Shown here piece by piece: positions 1 through 6,364 of a DNA stretch of 6,470 nt (positions are counted from its first letter, which is position 1; the number at the start of each line of letters is the position of its first letter). The DNA lies in assembly GCA_002471575.1 (NCBI GenBank), contig DKQG01000008.1:5446-11915 (forward strand). Direction: 5' to 3'. The position numbers were made by a program, and so were the translations under genes. Below the pieces are notes generated by a model. That model searched no databases, was not told the DNA's origin, and saw only the letters and a list, made by a program, of their open reading frames with translations. The DNA is from Alphaproteobacteria bacterium UBA7314 (GTDB taxonomy: Bacteria > Pseudomonadota > Alphaproteobacteria > MPNO01 > UBA830).

Positions 1-1
1 C

Positions 2-148
2 CTAGGCCTCTAGACGATGGGGTCGCTGATCAAGCGGAATAAACACAATTCGCACCGAAATCAACCGGTTAAATAAGTCTTGGATCGATAAATACAGCAG
101 CCCACCAAAAAAGCCAATTTCAGGCGGTTTGTCCTCCACGGCGGGCAT
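2..148 (-). CDS. Possible small hypothetical protein, 48 aa
   Basis: An uninterrupted reading frame starts with ATG (146-148), four bases after the TAG stop of the DUF2062 gene, and ends with TAG at 2-4. The product begins MPAVEDKPPE, has a hydrophobic middle (about residues 11-38, including GFFGGLLYL and LISVRIVFIPL) and a basic, polar end (QRPHRLEA). The middle could be a membrane or membrane-associated segment, but it is broken by Q23, D24, N27 and R28, so it is not a clean transmembrane helix. No strong Shine-Dalgarno sequence precedes the ATG; the AGG next to it is too close, so translation would have to be coupled to the upstream gene. I do not recognise the family. Third-position GC is about one half, which neither supports nor excludes coding. 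It may be a real downstream small gene or a chance open frame. Confidence 0.4.
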   Translation of the reverse strand: MPAVEDKPPEIGFFGGLLYLSIQDLFNRLISVRIVFIPLDQRPHRLEA

Positions 149-152
149 CTGC

Positions 153-800
153 CTAGGCCGCACGTTTAGCCAGTTTTGCGGCCCGCCATCGGATTACGAC
201 CCGCAATGTCCAGTAATACCCGACCACATATCCTACCACTGCAAAGGGTATAGAGCCGACGAGAATTGCCAGCCCCCAACCTTCAAAAATGATCGAGAAA
301 TAGGTTTCCCAAGCCTGGATACTAGTCGGATCGTTGCCGGTCTTACCCATCGCGGTCTGCCAAAAGTTATTGAAACTCTCGAAGCCCGAAAGATCGTCCC
401 AGCGGCCGAGAAGAACCTGACCGGTCAGAAAAAAAGCGTAATAGCAGATTGGCACGGTGACGAAGTTGGTAACCCACGTCCATGCCATAGCAATGACGAC
501 GTTGAAATCTTTTCTGAAAAACTTCCGCGATATGTACCAGTGCAATATGGTTAGCGCCATCTGGATGCCAAATGTCGGCGTGAAGGCATAAAGCAGGCCC
601 ACAGCAACGGCGCGGGCGGTGTTCTCCGGCTTGCCGCGGGCGCGGATCATTGGGATGATCAGACGCAAACGTAAAAGGCGCATAAAACGGCGGGGCGCGC
701 TGTGGCGCCGCTTGCCCACGCCCGTGTTCTGTTCGTCCGTCCCCACGTTTCCTCTGCCCCTGTTCGGCACGGTTCTTATCAACTGCCCCGAATATATCAC
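153..800 (-). CDS. DUF2062 domain-containing integral membrane protein
   Basis: This is a membrane protein of the DUF2062 family, whose molecular function is not established. The diagnostic part runs from about residue 50 to 200. A basic stretch (IRARGKPENTARAVAVGL) leads into a hydrophobic segment with FTPTFGIQ (73-80), then a second hydrophobic stretch containing TNFVTVPICYYAFFLTG (111-127), a polar loop of about 40 residues, and a last hydrophobic segment (about 169-199) before a basic tail ending KLAKRAA. I infer three or more membrane passes in the inner membrane. The start is uncertain. GTG at 798-800 is the most upstream start I see after an in-frame stop but has no Shine-Dalgarno. GTG at 744-746 (residue 19) has GAGG four bases upstream. 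ATG at 681-683 (residue 40) would begin right before the family-like region but lacks a ribosome site. The first 39 residues are low-complexity, basic and polar, so they may not be translated. The gene lies 187 bases downstream of recJ in the same direction. Confidence 0.85.
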   Translation of the reverse strand: MIYSGQLIRTVPNRGRGNVGTDEQNTGVGKRRHSAPRRFMRLLRLRLIIPMIRARGKPENTARAVAVGLLYAFTPTFGIQMALTILHWYISRKFFRKDFNVVIAMAWTWVTNFVTVPICYYAFFLTGQVLLGRWDDLSGFESFNNFWQTAMGKTGNDPTSIQAWETYFSIIFEGWGLAILVGSIPFAVVGYVVGYYWTLRVVIRWRAAKLAKRAA

Positions 801-836
801 GAAGCCGTCTGGTCAGAAGATGGAAACGGACTCGCG

Positions 837-923
837 TCAGAAACGCACGGAAAAGAACAGAACCCCGAGACACGTGGCGAACACCAGTATCAGCTGTAGC
901 AGGTCAATAACCGAGATATCCAT
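837..923 (-). CDS. Possible 28-aa single-pass membrane peptide
   Basis: A short frame sits in the 187-base gap between recJ and the DUF2062 gene. It starts at ATG 921-923 and stops at TGA 837-839. The Shine-Dalgarno-like GGAAGGA (933-939) lies nine bases upstream, better than the site of the larger gene downstream. The peptide starts MDISVIDLLQ, continues with an almost wholly apolar run (LILVFATCLGVLFF) and ends SVRF. This gives one predicted transmembrane helix with acidic residues on the N-terminal side and one arginine near the C-terminus. The frame is also open upstream into the end of recJ, but the only upstream start I noticed, a GTG at 939-941, has no ribosome site. I do not recognise a family. 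A hydrophobic frame this short can arise by chance, so the ribosome site and position in the operon are the main support. Confidence 0.4.
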   Translation of the reverse strand: MDISVIDLLQLILVFATCLGVLFFSVRF

Positions 924-987
924 ATCGAACCGTCCTTCCACCCCGAAGACTACAAATCCGTTATGGCGGAAATAGGGCGGAACGATC

Positions 988-2781
988 TCACCCTGCCCGC
1001 GCGAGATCTTCGATAATCAATTGCGGTTTGCGGTCTCCCTGCCACGTATCGATGTTCAGGTGACCGGCAATGTGGAAGCTGCCCCCTCGGGCATTCAACA
1101 ATGCTTCGCCCACCGGCGTACCTGCTGTCCGAAAGGCGATCGATTTGAGGCGTGGGCCGCCTTCCGGCGAGGCGAGGAAGCAGCTGACGTGATCCGTCCC
1201 AACGACCCGTGCATTGACCGGCGCGACGGACGGCAGCACGAAGCGCGGCCGCGGATTGCTGGCTCCGAACGGGCCAGCATCGTTCAGAGACTCGATGAAT
1301 TCCACGGTTGCCCCTTCCGGGCTGAGCGCACCGTCGATACCTATATCGGGCGAGAGCGCAGTGCTCTCAAGCTGGTTTTCGATGTGTTCCGTCAGAAAAT
1401 GGCGGAAATCGATAAGCCGTTCTTCGGCCACGGTGAAACCTGCCGCCATGGCATGGCCGCCACCGTTGAGCAGGTGTCCGGCCTGATGTGCCGCGATCAC
1501 CGCGGGGCCCAGGTCCACGCCACGTACAGACCGTCCGGACCCCTTTCCCACGCCGTTCTCAAATGACACTACGCAAGCGGGCCGGTTGAACGCCTCTTTT
1601 ATCCGTCCCGCGACGATGCCGATGACGCCCGGGTGCCACCCTTCAGACGCGGCGACAATTAGTGGAGCGTCTGCCTCCACTTGCTGTTCGGCCTGAGCCA
1701 TCGCCGCATCGAGGACAGCGGCTTCTATTTCCCGCCGTTCGGAATTGTATTGATCGAGCCGGGTCGCGATGCCCGACGCTTCGTCCACGTCCGTCGTTGT
1801 CAAAAGCTTTACACCCAGTCCGGCTTCGCCGACGCGACCACCTGCATTCACCCGGGGACCCAGCATAAACCCAAGGTGCCAAGCCTCTGGTGTTTCATCC
1901 AGTCTTGATACATCTGCCAATGCCGCAATACCCGGGTTCTGCCGCCGCGACATCACCGCCAACCCCTGTCTTACCAGCGCACGGTTTACACCGGTAAGAG
2001 GTACCACATCAGCTACGGTCGCAAGGGCCACGAGGTCGAGCATATCAATTAGATTGGGCTCGCCATGCCCTTCGTCGTACCAGAAGGCGTCACGCAAGGC
2101 ACGGTTCACAGCGATAATCAACATGAACACCATTCCCGCAGCGCATAGCTGGCCAACCGGGCTAGTTTCATCGAGGCGATTGGGATTTACGATCGCGACG
2201 GCATCGGGCAACCTGTGTTCGGCGACATGATGGTCGATCACGAGAACGTCGAGCCCCGCATCCGCTGCATCCGACAAGGGCGCGAAGGCGGTGGTGCCGC
2301 AATCGACCGTGATGACCAGCGAGACGCCCTGTTCCTTCAGTTTCAGCAGGGCCGGCGTATTTGGGCCGTATCCCTCGGCGATCCTGTCCGGCACGTAGAC
2401 ATGCAGGTTACGCCCTAACGCCGAGAAAAAACGAACCAGCAACGACGCCGAGCAAGCGCCATCCACATCGTAATCTGCAAACACGCCAATTTTTTCGCCG
2501 CCGTTGATTGCCTCCACGATCCGCTCGACGGCGATGTCCATATCCAGCAGGTGCGATGGGTCGGGCAGCAGATCGCGCAATTTAGGGTCCAGAAACGCTT
2601 CTGCTTCTCCGACCTGCACGCCCCGGGCCGCCAGAACTCGACCGAGGGCATCGGGAACACCCAGATGCTGCGCAATTGCAAGCGCACTTCGCTCGTTGGT
2701 CAGCCGGGGCCGCCAGCGGTTACCACCGAGCGAGCGTTCGACATTCAGAAATGCGGGCACTGTCGATCGGTCGCCATCCAT
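988..2781 (-). CDS. recJ: Single-stranded-DNA-specific 5'-3' exonuclease RecJ
   Basis: RecJ degrades single-stranded DNA 5' to 3' in the cytoplasm, in RecF-pathway recombination, mismatch repair and processing of stalled forks. The 597 residues are close to the 577 of E. coli RecJ. The DHH phosphoesterase core is intact: FADYDVDG (101-108), VDCGTT (159-164), the name motif IDHH (182-185), a metal-binding aspartate in VADVVPL (256-262) and PRVNAGGR (309-316). The DHHA1 half follows with GWHPGVIGIVAGR (381-393), GSGRS (414-418) and GGGHAMAAG (440-448). The C-terminal part (about 470-597) contains DAGPFGASNPRPRF and ends in QLIIEDL, matching the OB-fold region. The N-terminus (AFLNVERSLGGNRW) matches my memory of alphaproteobacterial RecJ, which supports ATG 2779-2781, although only a poor ribosome site precedes it. 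It begins 12 bases after the glpX stop, so translation is probably coupled. No key residue is missing. Confidence 0.98.
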   Translation of the reverse strand: MDGDRSTVPAFLNVERSLGGNRWRPRLTNERSALAIAQHLGVPDALGRVLAARGVQVGEAEAFLDPKLRDLLPDPSHLLDMDIAVERIVEAINGGEKIGVFADYDVDGACSASLLVRFFSALGRNLHVYVPDRIAEGYGPNTPALLKLKEQGVSLVITVDCGTTAFAPLSDAADAGLDVLVIDHHVAEHRLPDAVAIVNPNRLDETSPVGQLCAAGMVFMLIIAVNRALRDAFWYDEGHGEPNLIDMLDLVALATVADVVPLTGVNRALVRQGLAVMSRRQNPGIAALADVSRLDETPEAWHLGFMLGPRVNAGGRVGEAGLGVKLLTTTDVDEASGIATRLDQYNSERREIEAAVLDAAMAQAEQQVEADAPLIVAASEGWHPGVIGIVAGRIKEAFNRPACVVSFENGVGKGSGRSVRGVDLGPAVIAAHQAGHLLNGGGHAMAAGFTVAEERLIDFRHFLTEHIENQLESTALSPDIGIDGALSPEGATVEFIESLNDAGPFGASNPRPRFVLPSVAPVNARVVGTDHVSCFLASPEGGPRLKSIAFRTAGTPVGEALLNARGGSFHIAGHLNIDTWQGDRKPQLIIEDLARAG

Positions 2782-2793
2782 GCCACACAGCAG

Positions 2794-3783
2794 TCAATTA
2801 TCGGCCGGACCGAAACCGGTCTTGCGATTGAAATTATGTTCGGCCTCGACGTAACGCACCGTGCCGGTTTTCGAACGCATTACCAGCGAATGGGTTTTAG
2901 CCCCGCCGGAAAACCGCCGGACCCCGTTCAGCATGGTCCCATTGGTTACGCCGGTGGCGGCAAACATGACATCCCCACCGGCGAGATCGAGCAGGTCGTA
3001 TTTGCGGTCGAAATCCGTGATGCCGCAACGTTCGGCACGGCCTCGTTCGTCGTCATTGCGGAAAATCAGGCGGCCCTGCATCTGGCCTCCTATGCAGCGT
3101 AACGCGGCGGCGGCTAGGACGCCCTCAGGTGCACCACCGCTGCCGAGATAAATGTCAACGCCGCTGGCTTCTTCCGAAGTCGCCATTACGCCTGAAACGT
3201 CGCCATCGGTAATCAGCATGATTCGGGCGCCAGCGTCTCGGACTTTCTTGATCAGGTCTTGGTGGCGCGGGCGATCTAGGATACAGACAACGACGTCCTC
3301 GACGTCCACGCCCTTCGCCTTGGCAAGATTCGCAAGGTTTTCCGCCGGCTCTTTATCGATATCGACGACGCCTTCCGGTAATCCGCCACCTACAGCTATC
3401 TTGTCCATATAGACGTCCGGCGAATTTAGAAAACCGTCATGCTCGGCCATGGCGATTACCGCGAGGGAATTGGTAAGTCCCTTCGCCGTGATGGTCGTCC
3501 CTTCAAGTGGATCGAGTGCGATGTCGATTTTCGGTCCGTCGCCGGTACCGACCTCTTCACCGATAAACAACATGGGCGCTTCATCACGCTCGCCCTCGCC
3601 GATTACTACGGTACCAGCAATATCGAGACTGTTCAGCGCATTGCGCATAGCGTCTACGGCGACCTGATCGGCCATGCGCTCGTCACCGCGCCCCATCTGC
3701 AACGACGCCGCCAACGCCGCGGCTTCGGTCACGCGCACAACTTCCAGCGCCAGATTACGGTCCATCTTGCCGGTGTCGGCCAT
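2794..3783 (-). CDS. glpX: Class II fructose-1,6-bisphosphatase GlpX
   Basis: GlpX hydrolyses fructose 1,6-bisphosphate to fructose 6-phosphate and phosphate, the committed step of gluconeogenesis, in the cytoplasm. Some class II enzymes also act on sedoheptulose 1,7-bisphosphate. The 329 residues match the usual family length. Family signatures are in order: GRGDERMADQVAVDAM (31-46, with metal-binding D34), IGEGERDEAPM (61-71), the lithium-sensitive phosphatase motif DPLEGTT (91-97), YMDK (125-128), TDGDVSG (192-198), GGAPEGV (216-222, with E220) and ATGVTNG (276-282). ATG 3781-3783 is chosen because GGGAG lies eight bases upstream and an in-frame TGA sits two codons before it. The alternative Met7 has no ribosome site. 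The gene follows hom after 42 bases and precedes recJ by 12. I see no class I fbp gene in this window; whether GlpX is the sole FBPase here cannot be told. Confidence 0.97.
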   Translation of the reverse strand: MADTGKMDRNLALEVVRVTEAAALAASLQMGRGDERMADQVAVDAMRNALNSLDIAGTVVIGEGERDEAPMLFIGEEVGTGDGPKIDIALDPLEGTTITAKGLTNSLAVIAMAEHDGFLNSPDVYMDKIAVGGGLPEGVVDIDKEPAENLANLAKAKGVDVEDVVVCILDRPRHQDLIKKVRDAGARIMLITDGDVSGVMATSEEASGVDIYLGSGGAPEGVLAAAALRCIGGQMQGRLIFRNDDERGRAERCGITDFDRKYDLLDLAGGDVMFAATGVTNGTMLNGVRRFSGGAKTHSLVMRSKTGTVRYVEAEHNFNRKTGFGPADN

Positions 3784-3791
3784 CGATCATT

Positions 3792-3796
3792 CTCCC
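3792..3796 (-). promoter_or_regulatory. Ribosome binding site of glpX
   Basis: Read on the minus strand this is GGGAG, followed by eight bases and then the glpX ATG. It fixes the start at 3783 rather than the internal Met7 codon. It overlaps the first bases of a possible three-codon frame, ATG GGA GAA TGA (3787-3798), which lies out of frame with glpX. Confidence 0.55.
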
Positions 3797-3807
3797 ATAC
3801 TTCTGCG

Positions 3808-3821
3808 CCACCTCCCGGTGG
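3808..3821 (-). promoter_or_regulatory. Small hairpin in the hom-glpX gap
   Basis: On the minus strand the sequence reads CCACC-GGGA-GGTGG, a perfect five-base-pair stem with a four-base loop. It lies five bases after the hom stop codon and 24 bases before the glpX start. There is no run of T after it, so it is not an intrinsic terminator. Loop and 3' arm contain GGGAGGTGG, which resembles an extended Shine-Dalgarno sequence, but it is too far from the glpX start to serve it directly. It might stabilise the mRNA or affect ribosome entry at glpX; that is inference. A stem this short may also be chance. Confidence 0.3.
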
Positions 3822-3825
3822 TTCA

Positions 3826-5115
3826 TCATAGATTTTCTATTCTAATCATACAGGGCGGTTCCACCACCGTATCGAGCTCGGCGATTCGAGCGAGAGCGCG
3901 TTGCATATTCGCCTCAACTGTCTCATGCAGCGTCAGTACTACCGGTACGGAACCTTTTTCGGATCGACCTCGTTGCAGCAAAGCCTCAACCGACACTTCC
4001 TCCTCCCGTAGTGCCGCCGATACATCCGCAATCACCCCGGGACGATCCAGAACGGTCAAACGCACGTAATATGGCCCCGCCCGGCTGCCGATGGGCACCG
4101 TCTGCGCGCGTGTCAACTTTGAGGCCGGAACCGAAAATACCGGAAGGACCATTCCGCGCGCGATATCCACGATATCGGAGATCACTGCGGAGGCCGTGGG
4201 ACCCGCTCCGGCCCCAGCGCCCTGCAGCACGCTAGTTCCGACTGCGTCTCCTTCCGCAACGACTGCATTGAATACACCTTCAACATGCGCCAGCGGCGCG
4301 TCCATCGGCACCATGCAAGGGTAAACCCTTTGCTCCACGCCTGGGTCGGTTCGATTGGCGATTCCGAGCAGTTTGATGCGATAGCCAAGCTCTTCGGCGA
4401 ACAAGATATCGTCGGCACTGATGTGACGGATACCTTCCACATGCACAGCCCCGAAATTGACCTCTGTGCCGAACGCGACACCTGCCAAAAGGGCAAGCTT
4501 GTGAGCCGCATCAATACCGTCGACATCGAATGTCGGGTCGGCTTCTGCGTAGCCCAATTCCTGCGCCTCGGACAGAACATCATCGAAATCACGGCCGGTT
4601 TCTCGCATCGTCGTCAGGATGTAGTTACAGGTGCCGTTAAGAATTCCGTGGACGCTGAAAATGCCATTGCCGGCGAACCCTTCCCGCAGCGCCTTTATGA
4701 TAGGAATACCTCCGGCCACCGCGGCTTCGTAGCCCACCGCGACGTTGGCCCGTTCCGCTGCCTGCGCCAACGGCGTGCCATGCATCGCCAGCAACGCCTT
4801 GTTCGCAGTCACAACATGACGTCCCGCACCGATTGCATTTTCACACACCGCCTTGGCAATGCCGTCTTCCCCACCGATCAGTTCGAGAATGACGTTCGCA
4901 TCCGCGTAAGCCGCCATCTCAGCCGCATCGTCGAACCATTCAACGCCGGACAGATCGACACCGCGATCGTAGCTGCGATCGCGGGCTGAAACGGCCACCA
5001 CGTCAATCTGCCGGCCACAGCGCGCGGCGATCAGGTCCTTACGGGAAATCAGAATATCGGCAACGGCCGCGCCGACCGTACCCAGCCCGCCAATGGCAAC
5101 GCGAAGAGGTCCCAT
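3826..5115 (-). CDS. hom: Homoserine dehydrogenase with C-terminal ACT domain
   Basis: Homoserine dehydrogenase reduces L-aspartate 4-semialdehyde to L-homoserine with NAD(P)H, the branch step to threonine, methionine and isoleucine, in the cytoplasm. The 429 residues fit the monofunctional, ACT-bearing form; no aspartokinase is fused. The N-terminal Rossmann motif is GGLGTVG (9-15), followed by VTANKALLA (102-110, with conserved K106). The catalytic domain contains GYEAAVAGGIPI (128-139), GILNGTCNYIL (157-167) and DPTFDVDGIDAAHKLALL (193-210), in which D202 and K206 match the known catalytic Asp and Lys. An ACT domain spans about 349-426 (YYVRLTVLDRPGVIADVSAA), the usual site for feedback inhibition, typically by threonine. 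Its ATG overlaps the upstream aminotransferase stop as TGATG, and no Shine-Dalgarno is visible, so translation is probably coupled to that gene. Confidence 0.98.
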   Translation of the reverse strand: MGPLRVAIGGLGTVGAAVADILISRKDLIAARCGRQIDVVAVSARDRSYDRGVDLSGVEWFDDAAEMAAYADANVILELIGGEDGIAKAVCENAIGAGRHVVTANKALLAMHGTPLAQAAERANVAVGYEAAVAGGIPIIKALREGFAGNGIFSVHGILNGTCNYILTTMRETGRDFDDVLSEAQELGYAEADPTFDVDGIDAAHKLALLAGVAFGTEVNFGAVHVEGIRHISADDILFAEELGYRIKLLGIANRTDPGVEQRVYPCMVPMDAPLAHVEGVFNAVVAEGDAVGTSVLQGAGAGAGPTASAVISDIVDIARGMVLPVFSVPASKLTRAQTVPIGSRAGPYYVRLTVLDRPGVIADVSAALREEEVSVEALLQRGRSEKGSVPVVLTLHETVEANMQRALARIAELDTVVEPPCMIRIENL

Positions 5116-6335
5116 CAGGACGCGGCGGCGCGGGTTTCCGAGCGCTCTAACACTCTATCCGCGTCGGCAAAGAATTGTTTAACGTTTCGCGCTGCTTGCC
5201 TGATCCGCTGCCGATTCTCAACCAAGCTGATCCGGACAAAACCATCGCCGTACTCGCCGAAGCCGAGCCCGGGAGATACCGCAACCTGCGCCTCTGCCAG
5301 CAGTAGTTTGGAAAATTCCAGGGAGCCAAGATGGGCAAACGGTTCCGGAATCGGAGCCCAAACGAACATCGTCGCGGGAGGTGGCGGCACATCCCAGCCC
5401 GCCTGACCAAAGGCCTGGACCAACACGTCTCGGCGGCGCTGATAAACACCCCGCACTCCGTCGACGCAATCCTGCGGACCGTTAAGTGCTGCCGTCGCGG
5501 CAACCTGTATCGGCGTGAATGCGCCGTAGTCGAGATAGGATTTAATCCGCGCCAGCGCCGCGATAATCTTGGCATTGCCGGTCGCAAATCCCATCCGCCA
5601 ACCGGGCATCGAGTACGTTTTGCTGAGCGACGTAAACTCCACGGCAATGTCGCGCGCACCGGGAACCTGCAATATCGATGGAGGCGGATTTCCGTCGAAA
5701 TAAATCTCCGCATAGGCCAGATCTGAAATGATGATAATGTCGTGCTTCTTGCAGAACGCGACCACCCGCTCGTAGAACTCTAGATCGACGACCATTGCCG
5801 TCGGATTGGCCGGAAAGTTGAGCACTAGTGCCAATGGCGGCGGGACGCTGTATTGAACGGCGCGTTCAAGTTCGGCCATAAAATCCACATTGGGACCGAC
5901 AGGTACATGGCGCAGCGCAGCGCCCGCGATGATGAAACCATAGGCGTGAATAGGATAGCTGGGGTTGGGAACGACAATTACGTCGCCCGGCGCGGAAATC
6001 GCCTGCGCCAGATTGGCAAACCCTTCCTTCGATCCCAGTGTCGCGATTGTTTCCAACTCCGGGTCGATATCAACACCGAAACGTCGGGCATAATATGCTG
6101 CATTAGCGCGCCGAAGCCCCGCGATGCCGCGCGACGCCGAATACCTGTGCGTTCGCGGGTCAGCGACAGTTTCCACTAACTTGTTGACGACATGCTGGGG
6201 CGTTGGCGTATCCGGGTTGCCCATACCGAAATCAATTACGTCTTCGCCGGCGGCGCGCGCCCTCGCCTTCATGGCGTTCACCTCGGTGAAAACATAGGGC
6301 GGAAGCCGCTTTATGCGGTGGAAGGTCTGATCCAT
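5115..6335 (-). CDS. alaC: AlaC-type PLP-dependent aminotransferase (class I/II)
   Basis: This is a fold-type I, pyridoxal-phosphate-dependent aminotransferase of 406 residues, about the length of E. coli AlaC (YfdZ), the glutamate-pyruvate aminotransferase. From memory the resemblance to AlaC is strong along the whole chain: RIKRLPPYVF (8-17), DFGMGNPDTPTP (35-46), HRYSASRGI (63-71), GSKEG (101-105), PNPSYPIHAYG (123-133) and VSPGLGFGEYGDGFVR (353-368). PLP-site residues are visible: N177 in NFPANPT, D205 and Y208 in SDLAYAE, the Schiff-base lysine K239 in SLSKTYSMPGWRMGF, R247, and the substrate-carboxylate arginine R368. Database labels for such proteins vary between alanine transaminase and LL-diaminopimelate aminotransferase. 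Resemblance favours AlaC, but substrate cannot be proven from sequence, and the tight link to hom leaves a role in aspartate-family metabolism open. The start has GGAA seven bases upstream. The stop overlaps the hom start. Confidence 0.93.
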   Translation of the reverse strand: MDQTFHRIKRLPPYVFTEVNAMKARARAAGEDVIDFGMGNPDTPTPQHVVNKLVETVADPRTHRYSASRGIAGLRRANAAYYARRFGVDIDPELETIATLGSKEGFANLAQAISAPGDVIVVPNPSYPIHAYGFIIAGAALRHVPVGPNVDFMAELERAVQYSVPPPLALVLNFPANPTAMVVDLEFYERVVAFCKKHDIIIISDLAYAEIYFDGNPPPSILQVPGARDIAVEFTSLSKTYSMPGWRMGFATGNAKIIAALARIKSYLDYGAFTPIQVAATAALNGPQDCVDGVRGVYQRRRDVLVQAFGQAGWDVPPPPATMFVWAPIPEPFAHLGSLEFSKLLLAEAQVAVSPGLGFGEYGDGFVRISLVENRQRIRQAARNVKQFFADADRVLERSETRAAAS

Positions 6336-6364
6336 CGCTAGTTCCGTACTCTCTGATAGTGTGG

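Noticed and set aside
36..64. Sigma70-like promoter on the minus strand, TTGATT, 17 bases, TATTCC
   Set aside because: The match is only partial, it lies inside the candidate 48-codon ORF, and no following gene can be seen in the window.
107..125. Possible intrinsic terminator on the minus strand (GCC, seven-base loop, GGC, then TTTTTT)
   Set aside because: The stem is only three base pairs, and the segment lies inside a possible small coding frame where the T run encodes Phe-Phe.
1..159. Direct repeat of CCTAGGCC at 1-8 and 152-159, as if flanking an insert
   Set aside because: Eight bases that contain a palindrome, with no other sign of a mobile element; coincidence is likely.
129..554. 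A 141-codon plus-strand ORF opposite the DUF2062 gene
   Set aside because: Its composition is not protein-like (scattered Cys, Pro and His) and it is explained as a shadow of the membrane protein gene.
367..873. A 168-codon minus-strand ORF overlapping the DUF2062 gene in another frame
   Set aside because: The product is Arg- and His-rich without a domain, while the overlapping frame encodes a recognisable membrane family.
4285..4989. A 234-codon plus-strand ORF antisense to hom
   Set aside because: It is wholly opposite a certain gene, has no recognisable domain, and such frames are common opposite GC-rich genes.
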